A stretch of 64,000 bases of DNA, from NCBI GenBank assembly GCA_948567375.1, contig OX419757.1, positions 21,328,001 through 21,392,000 on the forward strand, read 5' to 3'. Below the pieces are notes generated by a model. The model was not told where the DNA came from. It was given only the letters and a program-made list of their open reading frames with translations, and ran no database searches. Shown piece by piece: positions 11,655 to 21,190 of this stretch. The translations under genes and the position numbers were made by a program. The number at the start of each line of letters is the position of its first letter. Position 1 is the stretch's first letter. The stretch comes from Lunularia cruciata. Lineage: Eukaryota; Streptophyta; Marchantiopsida; Lunulariales; Lunulariaceae.

Positions 11655-12766
11655 ATGAGGGAGAAGATTGACTCTGAGTTGGAGTTTGGCATAGGAGTTG
11701 ATTTTGTTGAAAGTGCACTTGGTGTGTGGGGCATGGACAAGATTTATGGGGCCTCCAAAGGCCCCAAGAATTACCATGGTACAATGGGTACCATTGAGTT
11801 GGATGACTTCATTCAGGAGTTTGATAGTTGGTGTGATCTGCAATAGATACGGAACCCTACTTTGTTGACACCCTTCATGGTGTGGAAGGGGTTAGTTAAG
11901 CACTTGGAGGGTCTGCCAATGGATGACTACCATGAGTTCAAGAGAGCTCACTTAGAGAAGACTGAGCTCTGGAGACAATATTGGTCTCTACACTATGTCT
12001 CTATTTAGACTCAGTTTCTAAGGGTAGATTGGTTGTATCCACAAATTCTAGCTCTAGTAGCATTGGTGGATCTCTTAGAGATGGTGCTACTACGAGTGGA
12101 GCTACTACTACAGGAGGTGGTTTAGTATCAAGGTTTAACCCCACGGTGGAGTTCTTTTAGTGTTTGAGGCAGAAGTACCAGGGTTGACAAGCAAATTGAC
12201 AAGCTAAGGATCTTGCAAGAGTTCTAGCAAAAGGCTAGAGAAGAGCCATTGTGAGACATACACTTGCATGAGATGGCTGATCAGTTCTACTCAAGGAGTT
12301 ATTGAGGCCCAAGCAGTCCAATTTTGGTATGGGATACTGAACAAGGAGTTGCAATGTAGAGTCCATGATGCTACATTGTTACAAGCTACTTCACCCGCTT
12401 TGGAAGTGGTCTTTAGTTTGGCTAAGCATATTGAGCTCAACATAGTAGAGAGAGAGTGGTGACATTTGGATTTAGTAGGGAGGCCTCATCCACAACTATT
12501 ACTTCTTCTAGAGTGCAGCAAAGTGCACCACGCTATGTTGGTTTCCAAGGACAGCCCAGATCCTATAGAGCAATAGAAGGCCTACTATAGCTAGATCTCT
12601 ATCTTAATTTTTGGGTCAACAGGAGCCAGTAAGTGGTGGTGTTGCTTGTTGGACTTGTGGTGGACCTCATCACAAGAGAGAGTGCACTCAAGGCAATGGA
12701 CTTGATACCTTTGGTGCATCACAAACAGCATAGAGACAGTTTGAGCATTACCATAGATTTGGTTTG
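11655..12766 (+). pseudogene. gag N-terminal part, element C
   Basis: The frame opens at 11655 and runs to 11846 (63 codons), then is broken repeatedly. It shows gag-like features: a Trp-rich capsid-like stretch (11830-12000), a conserved helix block at 12268-12462 (64 codons, Phe-Trp-Tyr-Gly-Ile-Leu near its start), and a CCHC-type knuckle at about 12649-12700 reading Cys-Trp-Thr-Cys-Gly-Gly-Pro-His-His-Lys-Arg-Glu-Cys. Element B interrupts it at 12767, and gag resumes at 38028 in register. Gag would form the nucleocapsid of the virus-like particle. This copy is dead. Confidence 0.7.
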
Positions 12767-13449
12767 TGAGCCGGCCTTTCTCTCACTCAAGATGAACCTC
12801 TGATGGTTATTATGGTAGCGCATCATGGACTAAGAAGGTAAGGAACCCCAACTCCATCGTACTCCTCCAAGGCTAACACTCGAAGACTCAAGACATTGCT
12901 CACTAAAGAACTCAATGAGAGAGAGATAGTTGCAAATGAAAGGATGATGAATATCTCCTCATCCCTTGTTTATATACTTGTGAAATAGTTACGCACCAAA
13001 TTTACTAATTACTAGAGTAACTCAAGTTACTAGGCTAGAAGTCAAATAAAGTCAAAAAGCTAAAGGAATGTCTATACTCATGGGAACATTTTCCTAAGCA
13101 TGTGGTCTTATCTTGACCCAACCACTAAGTCAAGGATTCCTTCACATGAGCTATCCTTGGACTATAGAAGAATCCAAAACAAAAAGGCTTGTGGGCCCAA
13201 GAGATCTCAACTCTTTCCTCAAAGCCAAACATCTAGGAATAATACCAAGTCAACACACTAGAATCCAAAATAGTGGTGCTCATCTTTTCCACTTCTTCTA
13301 AAGTAAAGTCCCCTCTATCTTAGCTATGACTAAATTTGGCTAATCATGACTAATGTAGAACCATCCTCTATATAGATAATATCTCTCAAGTATTTGCAAT
13401 ACCAAGCTAAATATCACAATACCATACACATGCACAAATGGGTGTTACA
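12767..13449 (-). repeat. 3' LTR of element B
   Basis: This 683 bp LTR pairs with 37336-38027 and with the solo copy at 54014-54702. Minus-strand sense start is TGTAACACCC at 13449; the end is TGAGCCGGC read on plus at 12767. The sense strand just upstream (13450-13462, GTCCGAGGGTAAA) is a plausible polypurine tract. Confidence 0.85.
12968..12977 (-). promoter_or_regulatory. TATA box in the B-type LTR
   Basis: Sense sequence GTATATAAAC is identical in all three B-type LTRs (12968-12977, 37541-37550, 54215-54224), although neighbouring bases have drifted. It is a likely core promoter for the element transcript. Confidence 0.6.
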
Positions 13450-13517
13450 TTTACCCTCGGACTAAGTTTTTACTTTGTCCTCAAAGTGAAGGTCTCTATG
13501 CCTTCTATGATACATCT

Positions 13518-13904
13518 TCAACTTATCATGGTTAATCCTATTAAAGTGTCTTCCTCACAACTCCTTGAGATCATAAGTGTAATTGCCCTACACTTCTCTA
13601 CTATGAAAGGTCCAAAGTACTTAGGCAAAAACTTCTTTTGCATTCTCTTGAATCGAATGGAATCAAACAACATTATCCAATAACCTTCTTTGAAAGGCTC
13701 TCCTTCCTTCTTGCCTTGCCTCTTGTCATAGCTCTCCTTTTGTTTCCTTTGGGCTTGCTCCACTTGAACCATAGCAATTGCTCTTGCCTCTTCCAATTCC
13801 ACGAGTTGATCCTTCCTTGACTTCTCTGCATCACTAAGGTAGACTCAATACCATATACCAATTGAAATTGAGAATATCCGGTGGAAGTCTTCATGGTTGT
13901 CCTA
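13518..13904 (-). pseudogene. Integrase C-terminal fragment, element B
   Basis: The minus strand encodes the tail of the integrase: Glu-Tyr-Arg-Thr-Thr and a Tyr-Ser-x-Phe-x-Leu-Val-Tyr-Gly block near 13900-13850, a basic Gln/Lys helix, and a Lys-Tyr-x-Gly-Pro-Phe block (GPY/F-type) near 13600. A frameshift separates the two halves (frames 13993-13673 and 13802-13518). The N-terminal part lies beyond the inserted element A, at 31437-32398. Confidence 0.75.
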
Positions 13905-14578
13905 TACTCTGTGACAACCCGCCAAATATCACTTTTGCGGTAATCGGGTAAGTAAAGTTTGTTCCCGTAGAGATACGAGTTAGAATTGGTCAAATACGAA
14001 GCAAAGTAACAATTTCAGTTCTTCTTGGTTGTGTCTTTAATCTCTCAGGTAGAAACCACACCCAGAAGAGAGTAACAAGCACTGATTCACAATCTTATCA
14101 CAAATTCACACTTCTTAATCACAACTCCATCAAATCTTTCCAAACAATCTTGATTGTGATGATTCAGGCTCTCTCAAAAACAACACTTCATTGCAAAACG
14201 ACTTCGCCTCAGAATTGTGTTCTACCCCTCCACTGAAGGCACAACTTCCTCGATCAAAATTGCTTCACATCAACTTCACACTATACTCACAAATGCAGAA
14301 TACTACCAACACTACAATTCCTCTCAGATCTGTCAAGGCATTGCTTCAATTGCAGTTCACTCAGGATCAAACACACAGAATGAAGATCAAGGCTGTGGAA
14401 TCCAACATCCAACAAGCACACTGACTTGCACTTTGAATTTCTCCAAACACTCAGAAACACAATTGCAAAGTTGATACTCGGAATCAAGCTCAAGCAACGA
14501 GCACTGCTTCACAGCACTTCGCTTTATCTATTCTCAGAAATAATGAGCACCAAACAACATTTTCCTACAAATGCCACT

Positions 14579-14587
14579 CTTAAATAG
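14579..14587 (-). promoter_or_regulatory. Candidate TATA element near the 3' side of the A-type LTR
   Basis: Sense CTATTTAAG recurs at the same LTR position in the 5' LTR (28325-28333) and in A' (51438-51446); in the solo LTR it is CTACTTAAG (24721-24729). It lies about 120 bases after the LTR ORF stop and about 670 bases before the LTR end. It is therefore a plausible promoter for the genomic RNA. Confidence 0.45.
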
Positions 14588-14702
14588 TGAAGCAATCAAC
14601 AGTTCTAACAACTATACCGTTCTACCACAACTGTTCTAACCTGCAGATCCAAAATGACAATGCACCTCTTCATATCTGCCTCTTGAAATCTCAAATCGGT
14701 TA

Positions 14703-17325
14703 CTAATCCGATCTGATGCTACTTCGTCCTTGGCTTTCAAACCCAAACCCGAAGTAATCTTACTTCCTACTATCTTTTCCTTGGGTTTCAGATCTTCTAC
14801 TTCTACCAATTCCAGCAATCCTCTTTCTTGATCTGAAATTTCACTAGTGGGTAATCTATCTAACTCCTTATCTCCTGACCCACTCTTCTCTAATGTCTCT
14901 GATGGCAACTCCGAAGACATTTGGACTCCTATGTTATCTACTTCGGGTTTTGCTTTAACATCTTTCCGAAGTTTTCTAGCTCTATCTTCACTAAGTCTAA
15001 TCTAATGGAAATGTTATCCTCTACTTCCAACACCTTCCTATCTACACGAGTTCTTAATTTTATTAACAAGGCATTCATCTCCGTGTCCTTCGCTTGTCTT
15101 CGCCTTGTCTCCTGCACCAACAACTTCAACTCGTGCAGACGTGCTTCTTCAATTCGAATGCTGGCTTTTGTACTTAACATTGCGTTCACTCTGAGGACTA
15201 TCTCCTTCAATGGCTCCAATCTTGTCTTCCTCTCTTGTTCCCGATCTGCAAGCCATTCCTCTCTGTACATTGCCAACTCTTCCTCAAACTCGGCTTTCAC
15301 CGCTTCCTTCTCTTTCTCCTTCTGTTCAACCTTCTCTTCCTAATTACGAAGTAGCTCTTGTAATCTCTCTTCTTCTCTATATCTCGCAGCCAACTCTCGT
15401 TGCTAGAGTTGCTTCTTCTCCTCCATACTTTCCATCACTCTATCAAGCTCTTGATCCTTTGATGCTATCCTTGCCATAGCATGGATAAGCTCTACTCTTG
15501 AATCAGCAAACTGCTACTTCAAGATTTTGGTTTCAGCTACCTGTCTTTCCCTTGCGATATCACTCTTCCTTGCAAGATCCTCTCGATAGATCACTTCTCT
15601 CTTCAGGTCTTCGATTACCTGACTTCTCTCGACTGCCTCTGCTCGCAATACTTCTCTCTCCTCCTCACCTCGGGTTACACTCCTCCTCAACTCCGAGTTC
15701 TCTTCTTCTAATCTTGCTACCACCTGCAATACAGTCTTTACCTCGGGACAAGTCGACTGCATCTCCTTCTTCTTCTGCTCCAACTTTACTAGCAGCGGGC
15801 ACACTACCTCTTGCAGGTACTCCACTCTATCATTGGCAACTTCTTCCTCCTGCGGAGGGGTCTCTCTTCTCTCCTCGTGTTCTCGCGATACTCGCCTTCT
15901 TCTTTGGAGTCTTTGTATCAGGATTGATGCCTCACTGCCCGAGCTTTCTTCTACCTCTGTCTTCACCCTACTCGGCCCTGCCTCACACTTCGCCTTACGT
16001 CGCAAGCAAACTCCTTGCTGCACTATGATCTTCTTCTCCTCTGGCACCGATACTTCGTCTTCCAGTGCTGTATTGTCTTCGGCTTCTACCTCGGCCTGCA
16101 CTTCTTCTTCGTATTCTTCAGCCATTGGCGCCGAGGTCATTTCTCCACCGTCCTCACTATCGTTGCTCGTATCTCCGCTCTGTAGTGTAAGCTCAGGTTC
16201 CTCCTCATGCTCCGAGTCCTCCATCTTGAGCTTGGCCTCGCCTTCTGAGTCTTCATCTTCTGACTCAATTACCACCATTCCTCGCCTTGGGTTACTTTTC
16301 TGCATCTTCCGAGGTTTCTTGTTTTCTTTGGCTTCTGCTTGCCGAGTCCTCTTCTTCGTCGGGGTACTTACTACGACCTCCATGTTTTTCCCTGTCTTCG
16401 CATAGTAATTGTTCGTGCTCCGGATTTGCAAAATGTATTGCTGCTCCTTGACATCGACCTCCTTTTGCACATCCGGATGGAAGTGCGACACCATCCGATT
16501 TCGCTCCGCTGAGTTCAGAAAATTGAGCCCGAGGTAGAAATGCACTACAAACGGCACAATATAATGTGGAGGCAACTTATCCCGGAGATTCCACACCATC
16601 TGCCTCGTTCTCCCGTGAAAACACCTTGCCCAATTAATTGGTTCTCCTGCAAACAATTTGTGAAAGAACACCGCTTGGTGTTTCATCACATATGTTGTTC
16701 TCTTCGGCTTCAGGATTGCCATCAAAGCACTCACAATTCCTCTCTCGATAGGGTCTTTATATCTTTCTACCTTGTATCCATTCTTCGTTCTCTTTGACGA
16801 GAAGGCATCTCTCACCTCCTGAGTTTCTTGGGCTATCTCTCCTTTCCCCAAGAACGTGGCTCCCTGCTCCAAGCTTGCCTCCTTCCCGAGTACGAGTCTC
16901 CAATCTGACTCTGTCCAGCGAGCTGGATTTCCTCTCTTCCCTTCTTCCTTGGGTCCATTGAGACACTTACTCTCGATGATTTCTGTCATGAATCCTGGAA
17001 AACTTACGTTCCAGTTCCATGCCACAAATGTGGTCCGAAGTCGGCTCAAGACTTTGATCCTCGCTACTACATCTAATCTCCAAATTGCATGATTTCTCCC
17101 TACGAATTTGGAGTTCTTCTTTCCTCCTCCCATCTCTTCTGCTTTCTCACTTTCTCTCGATTTCACTCTCACGACTTCTCCCTTGCGCACTAACACAAGC
17201 CCAACTCTATTTCCCTTTCCCCGATCACCTGCAAGACAACTCCTCAACGGCGAAGGAAAATTGCTTGACATTTCATCGTTGCAGTTTTGATTTTTATAGA
17301 GTTGCACTTCTTTGTCTTCCATCAC
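14703..17325 (-). CDS. LTR-encoded ORF, copy in the 3' LTR of A (basic-acidic-coiled-coil protein)
   Basis: Not a family I can name. The first 603 codons are open (17325-15514); a TAG then replaces a Gln codon seen in other copies, and further stops and one-base shifts follow up to about 14703. Layout: residues about 1-110 basic; 110-330 a probably globular domain with Thr-Thr-Tyr-Val-Met-Lys-His, a Glu-Pro-Ile-Asn-Trp block and Val-His-Phe-Tyr-Leu-Gly-Leu; about 330-350 Lys/Arg-rich, NLS-like; 350-430 strongly acidic; then a long Glu/Lys/Arg coiled coil to the end. The pattern around Ala-Val-Phe-Phe ... Pro-Ile-Asn faintly resembles plant retrotransposon-associated domains, an inference only. 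The whole ORF lies inside the LTR. The start could also be the Met at 17276. Confidence 0.75.
17292..17298 (-). promoter_or_regulatory. TATAAAA element at the 5' end of the LTR ORF
   Basis: Sense CTATAAAAAT lies 22 bases before an in-frame ATG (17274-17276). It is conserved at the same place in the solo LTR, the 5' LTR of A and the A' copy (48729-48735). It could be a second promoter serving the LTR ORF. It is also in frame as Leu-Tyr-Lys-Asn, so conservation may be coding. Confidence 0.35.
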
Positions 17326-17685
17326 TTTGAGTTTCTACCAAGAAATCACACCTCCGGCATGCACCTGTCACTGTCAATCAACCTTTGCATGTATGAGCCG
17401 CCAGTTTTGAAACGGCCCCTTCTTGAATTTCTTGCCCCGACGAAAGGTTGTTAGACTGTCTTTGCCTTGGGTTGAGCTCCCCCCGATCCGAAGACAATTT
17501 ACTTCGTATTGTATGCTGACATGGCATTTCCGAGTACTTCGCCTTATGACCCGAAGTCACTTTACTTCGGGTTTCATCCCAAAGACAATTTTCTTTGCCT
17601 TCTTCGGCCATACAGGTGCAATCCAACTTCTCTATATACTTCTTCTCCTTTATTCTAAAAAAAAAACAAAAATGTGGGCACCACA

Positions 17686-17700
17686 TACCCCCTCCCTCAA
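17686..17700 (-). promoter_or_regulatory. Polypurine tract of element A
   Basis: Sense TTGAGGGAGGGGGTA directly abuts the LTR start TGTGGTGCC. It fixes the 3' LTR boundary and so shows that the ORF at 17325-14703 is inside the LTR, not between pol and the LTR. The TGA inside the tract sense sequence also ends the integrase frame. Confidence 0.85.
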
Positions 17701-18860
17701 ATGTGAGCGTCCCCGCAAACATAGATCTCAAGTGCTTTAGAAACTTCCGAGTCTATGGTCCAATATCTCCAAACTCTCCACCCTTTTACTCGAGTGGCAA
17801 AAGGATTACCTTCCAAGTTGACGAGCTGCATGGATCCATTTTCATAAAGATGAAGAACTTGATAGGGACCCATCTATCTCAAATGCAACTTGCCTGGAAA
17901 AAATATTTGGTGATTGTCATATAACAAAACCAAATCCCCTTCTCGTACAATCACAGGCTTGATTCTCTTATCGTGCCTGACTTTTCTCTGTGCTTGTACT
18001 TCTTTCGTGGTTTGCAATGCATCGTCTCTTTTCTCTTCTAACCACATTAGTTGATGAATCCGAAGATCCTGACTTTCTTCTTCCGACATTTGTTCTTCGC
18101 ACAGAACCCGATATGTCGGAACTTCAAATTCAACTGGCAGTATGGGATGCAAGCCATATGTCAAGAAGTATGGAGTTTGTTTGGTTGTTATCTTCTCTAT
18201 CGTTCGATATGCCCACAACGCGGCTGGTAATTTTGTATCCCAATCATAGGCATAATTGACAATCACCTTATTCAAAATTTTACAAAGTAACCCATTCGCC
18301 CTTTCCGTTAAGCCATTTGCTTTTGGGTTGTAAGGAGTCGTCTTCCGATGTTTAATCTGAAACTACTTGGTTAATGCCTCCATTACTGAGTTCAAAAAAT
18401 GTGTGCCTCGGTCATTGACCAATTCCAGAGGACACCCATATTGGGAGATGATGTTTTGAAAGAAAAATTCCGCCACCGTTTCAGCATCATCTCTGCAAGT
18501 TGCTTCCGCTTCAACCATCTTGGTAGCATAGTCAGTGTAGACCAAAATGTAGCGCTTTCTTGTGACTTGGGTCACTGGTTGAATGGGACCCACAAAATCA
18601 ATCCCCCATTTCTCAAATGGGGCCAAAGGCAAAATTGGTCTCAAAGGCCATTGGGAAGTAGCCATTGGCTTCCCCATTCTCTGACAAGCATCACAGCTTT
18701 GGATATGAGCATGTACATCTTTGTACATTGTAGGCCACCAATACCTTGCCGAAAGAATTTTCTTTACAGTATTCTTCAGAGCATAGTGTCCTCCCGATGC
18801 CTCAGAGTGTAAAGATTCAATTACTCCTCCTACTTCATATGAGCCCCAAGCATTGCCGAA
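17698..18860 (-). CDS. Integrase, element A
   Basis: Domains in order: an HHCC zinc module (His-Ser-Glu-Ala ... Gly-His-Tyr, then Cys-Asp-Ala-Cys) at about 18830-18680; catalytic core with Gly-Ile-Asp-Phe-Val-Gly-Pro near 18605, Asn-Asp-Arg-Gly-Thr near 18415 and Leu-Thr-Glu-Arg near 18300; and a C-terminal Met-Gly-Pro-Tyr block near 17865. The D,D-35-E spacing is exact. Open pieces are 18728-18363 and 18275-17874. A TAG after Ala-Leu-Thr-Lys and another before the Gly-Pro-Tyr block interrupt it. The frame ends at the TGA in the polypurine tract. It would insert the cDNA; here it is broken but recent. Confidence 0.85.
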
Positions 18861-18966
18861 GTACTTCGTCTTTGCCTATCTTAAATAAAATGATGTGTTT
18901 AAGCTGGTGCGGCCCTATTTTCTTGAGAAAGACTGCCCGCTGTTCTGGGTCCATCCCCTCAGGACA

Positions 18967-20661
18967 CTAGAGAGTATTCAGATAATTATATTCAGCTGCA
19001 TACCTTGTACTTTGCACTACTGATAAGTGATACAACTCTTCGTCAGGGAACCAATCGTCAATTTCCCACTCCTGGTCCTGAGTTTCTAACTTGGACAGGA
19101 AGTCCGCATTCGAATGCAAAGCTCCCTTCCTTACTTGTACAGTATACGTGAACTCTTGTAATAACAAGATCCATCTTGCAATTCGTCCCGATAAATCTGC
19201 CTTCTTGACCAAATGTTGCAATGCGTAATGGTCAACATAGAAGACAAACTCATACCCCAACAAATAATGACAAAATTTCTTGCAGGCATACACCATTCCG
19301 AGTGCTTCTCTTTCAGTCGTTGAATAGTTCTTTTCAGAAACTGAAAGTTGTCGGCTGGCATAATACACCGGGTAATCCTTCTTCTTCTCGTCCTTCTGAC
19401 TTAAGAAGACTCCGATGGCCATGGACAAAGTGTCCACATATACATGAAAAGGGACATCCCAATTTGGGGCCCTCATAACTGGTGCTTCAACCAGTTTCTT
19501 CTTCAACACCTGGAAAGCTTCTTCTTGACTTGCTTCCCACAGATAGTCTTTGGATTTCTTCAGAAGCTTTGTGAGTGGTGCAGCAAGCACTGCATAGTTT
19601 GACACGAAGCGTCTGTAATATCCGACATGTCCCAAGAAGGCTCTCAGCTCCCGGATGTTCTTTGGGGATTCCAAAGCTGCAATTATCTTAACCTTCTCAA
19701 CATTGACTTCAATACCTCGGCTTGACACCCGATGCCCCAGAAGAATTCCCTCCTTCATTGCGAAGAAGCATTTCTCTGGGTGTAATGACAAGCCGGCAAA
19801 ACAACACCGTTCAAACATTTGGCGAAGGTAATCTAAATGTACCTCTCTTTGCCCAAACACACAAAAGTCATCAATAAAAACTTCCACAAATTTGCGCAAG
19901 AAATCTTTGAAGATTGAATTCATCATCCGCTGGAAAGTAGCGGGAGCATTACACAACCCAAAGGGCATTTGATTGTAAGCAAAAGTGCCCCAATTGGTCG
20001 TGAATGTAGTTTTATCCTTGTCCTCTTCTTGAATGGATACTTGATTGTACCCTGAAAATCCATTGCAAAAACTATAACAAGGATGCCCAGCTACCTGATC
20101 TAAAATTGTATTGGTAAAAGGCAAGGGATGATGATCTTTCCTTGTAACTGTGTTCAACTTTTGGAAGTCTTGGCACACTTGGATCTTCCCTATTTTCTTC
20201 TTTGGGACAATGACGATGGGGGAGACCCATTCACTGCTCAAGATAGGGAAGATGATTCCGGCCCCTAAGTACTTGTCGATTTCATCTTTCACCAAAAGCG
20301 AGTACTTCGGGTTCAGGTGGTATTGTCGTTGCCGAACCGGAACTGCACCTTCAACCAGATCAATCCGGTGTTCTCTGAATTCTTGTGGAATACCCGGCAT
20401 TTGATCAATTGACCAGGCAAATACATATTGGAACTCTATAAATAGGGCAGTGTATCCTGCCAACTCCTCCAAAGTAACTGTCTTTGAGATTTTTAAAATT
20501 TTTCCTTCAGTTAGTAACACATCTTGACAGTCATCGTGGTTGATGACTCCTTCAACGTGGCTTACTCCGCTTAACCCGAGGCAAGCGGCCATCAAACCCC
20601 CTTCCTCCAAGTCAGGTTCACCCGAGGCGAGGTCATATGGATCTTCATCTTCAACATCCAC
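18967..20661 (-). CDS. Reverse transcriptase-RNase H, element A
   Basis: An uninterrupted frame of 564 codons. RT: Pro-Ile-Val-Ile-Val-Pro-Lys-Lys near residue 145, Phe-Ser-Gly-Tyr-Asn-Gln near 200, and the YxDD-box as Phe-Ile-Asp-Asp at about 260. It is followed by Gly-His-Val-Gly-Tyr-Tyr-Arg-Arg-Phe. RNase H: Tyr-Val-Asp-Thr (about 407), Thr-Glu-Arg-Glu-Ala (446), Val-Asp-His-Tyr-Ala-Leu (475) and Asn-Ala-Asp-Phe-Leu-Ser (517), so all four acidic catalytic positions are kept. The RT style (Gly-Ile-Glu-Val-Asn after the Leu-Gly-His block) is like Athila/Tat-type OTA elements. It could be active if expressed, but flanking protease and integrase have stops. Confidence 0.93.
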   Translation of the reverse strand: MDVEDEDPYDLASGEPDLEEGGLMAACLGLSGVSHVEGVINHDDCQDVLLTEGKILKISKTVTLEELAGYTALFIEFQYVFAWSIDQMPGIPQEFREHRIDLVEGAVPVRQRQYHLNPKYSLLVKDEIDKYLGAGIIFPILSSEWVSPIVIVPKKKIGKIQVCQDFQKLNTVTRKDHHPLPFTNTILDQVAGHPCYSFCNGFSGYNQVSIQEEDKDKTTFTTNWGTFAYNQMPFGLCNAPATFQRMMNSIFKDFLRKFVEVFIDDFCVFGQREVHLDYLRQMFERCCFAGLSLHPEKCFFAMKEGILLGHRVSSRGIEVNVEKVKIIAALESPKNIRELRAFLGHVGYYRRFVSNYAVLAAPLTKLLKKSKDYLWEASQEEAFQVLKKKLVEAPVMRAPNWDVPFHVYVDTLSMAIGVFLSQKDEKKKDYPVYYASRQLSVSEKNYSTTEREALGMVYACKKFCHYLLGYEFVFYVDHYALQHLVKKADLSGRIARWILLLQEFTYTVQVRKGALHSNADFLSKLETQDQEWEIDDWFPDEELYHLSVVQSTRYAAEYNYLNTL

Positions 20662-20839
20662 CTCTTAGCATTCCAAGTAATTAACTTGGACTTCGTCTTC
20701 AGATTCGTCTCAGGACAAAGACAATGAGTCTTTGGATTCGTCCTCCTCTTCCGACGAACTGGTTTCCCCGAGATGGGGAACCTTCATCCAACTCACAGTC
20801 ACCAGCTTCTACTCTTCGGATGAAATGTCCTTGAATCTT

Positions 20840-21190
20840 AACTTCTGGTGATGCCAATCCACTACAACTTGGGCACTGTACAACTAGGGTCTGCCGATCA
20901 ACAGAGGGTAACCAGTTTTTGTCACTGGTTGCAACACGATGTAATTCAACTTGAAGGGTACCCCTCCAATGATCGTGGTAATGTTCGACAGCATGCCCAG
21001 TGGCCGTCTCCTGGTTTGGTCTGCAAACTTCAAAACTCGGGGTGTGGGTTCAAACGTATGAAACCCGAGTCAATTCGTAGTATCTTTGGTCATGACATTC
21101 ACACCAAACCCCGAGTCAATGGGTATTGATGTGATCATGCACCCTGCAATCTCCGCATCTACCTCGGGAGATCCCAAATCTTCTTGTTCA
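20840..21190 (-). CDS. Retroviral-type aspartic protease, element A
   Basis: The minus strand near 21130-21100 reads Ser-Ile-Pro-Ile-Asp-Ser-Gly followed by Gly-Val-Asn-Val-Met, the Asp-Ser-Gly active-site loop of pepsin-like retroviral proteases. A second conserved stretch (Gly-Tyr-Pro-Leu-Leu-Ile-Gly-Arg-Pro) follows near 20910, the usual Leu-Ile-Gly block. The open frame 22098-21070 ends just after the active site at a stop. It would process Gag-Pol. Confidence 0.7.

Larger units (their letters stand above)
13910..17685 (-). repeat. 3' LTR of element A (3776 bp)
   Basis: The sense start is TGTGGTGCCCACA at 17685, immediately after the polypurine tract; the sense end is ...GTTGTCACA at 13910. 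It contains a large sense ORF (17325-14703), a candidate TATA (TATTTAAG) at 14579-14587, and an AATAAA-like signal near its sense start. It matches the 5' LTR closely by eye, with mostly C/T differences, indicating a fairly recent insertion. Confidence 0.92.

Noticed and set aside
15833-16405. Ser/Leu-rich plus-strand frame of 190 codons, with equivalents at 26008-26556 and 29370-29936
   Set aside because: It is the antisense shadow of the acidic and coiled-coil parts of the LTR ORF; Glu/Lys codons read backwards give Ser/Leu/Phe. It lacks any motif.
14703-17325. Interpretation of the large ORF as an env-like gene between pol and the 3' LTR
   Set aside because: The polypurine tract and LTR start lie before the ORF, and the same ORF occurs in the 5' LTR. 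No signal peptide or transmembrane segment was seen.
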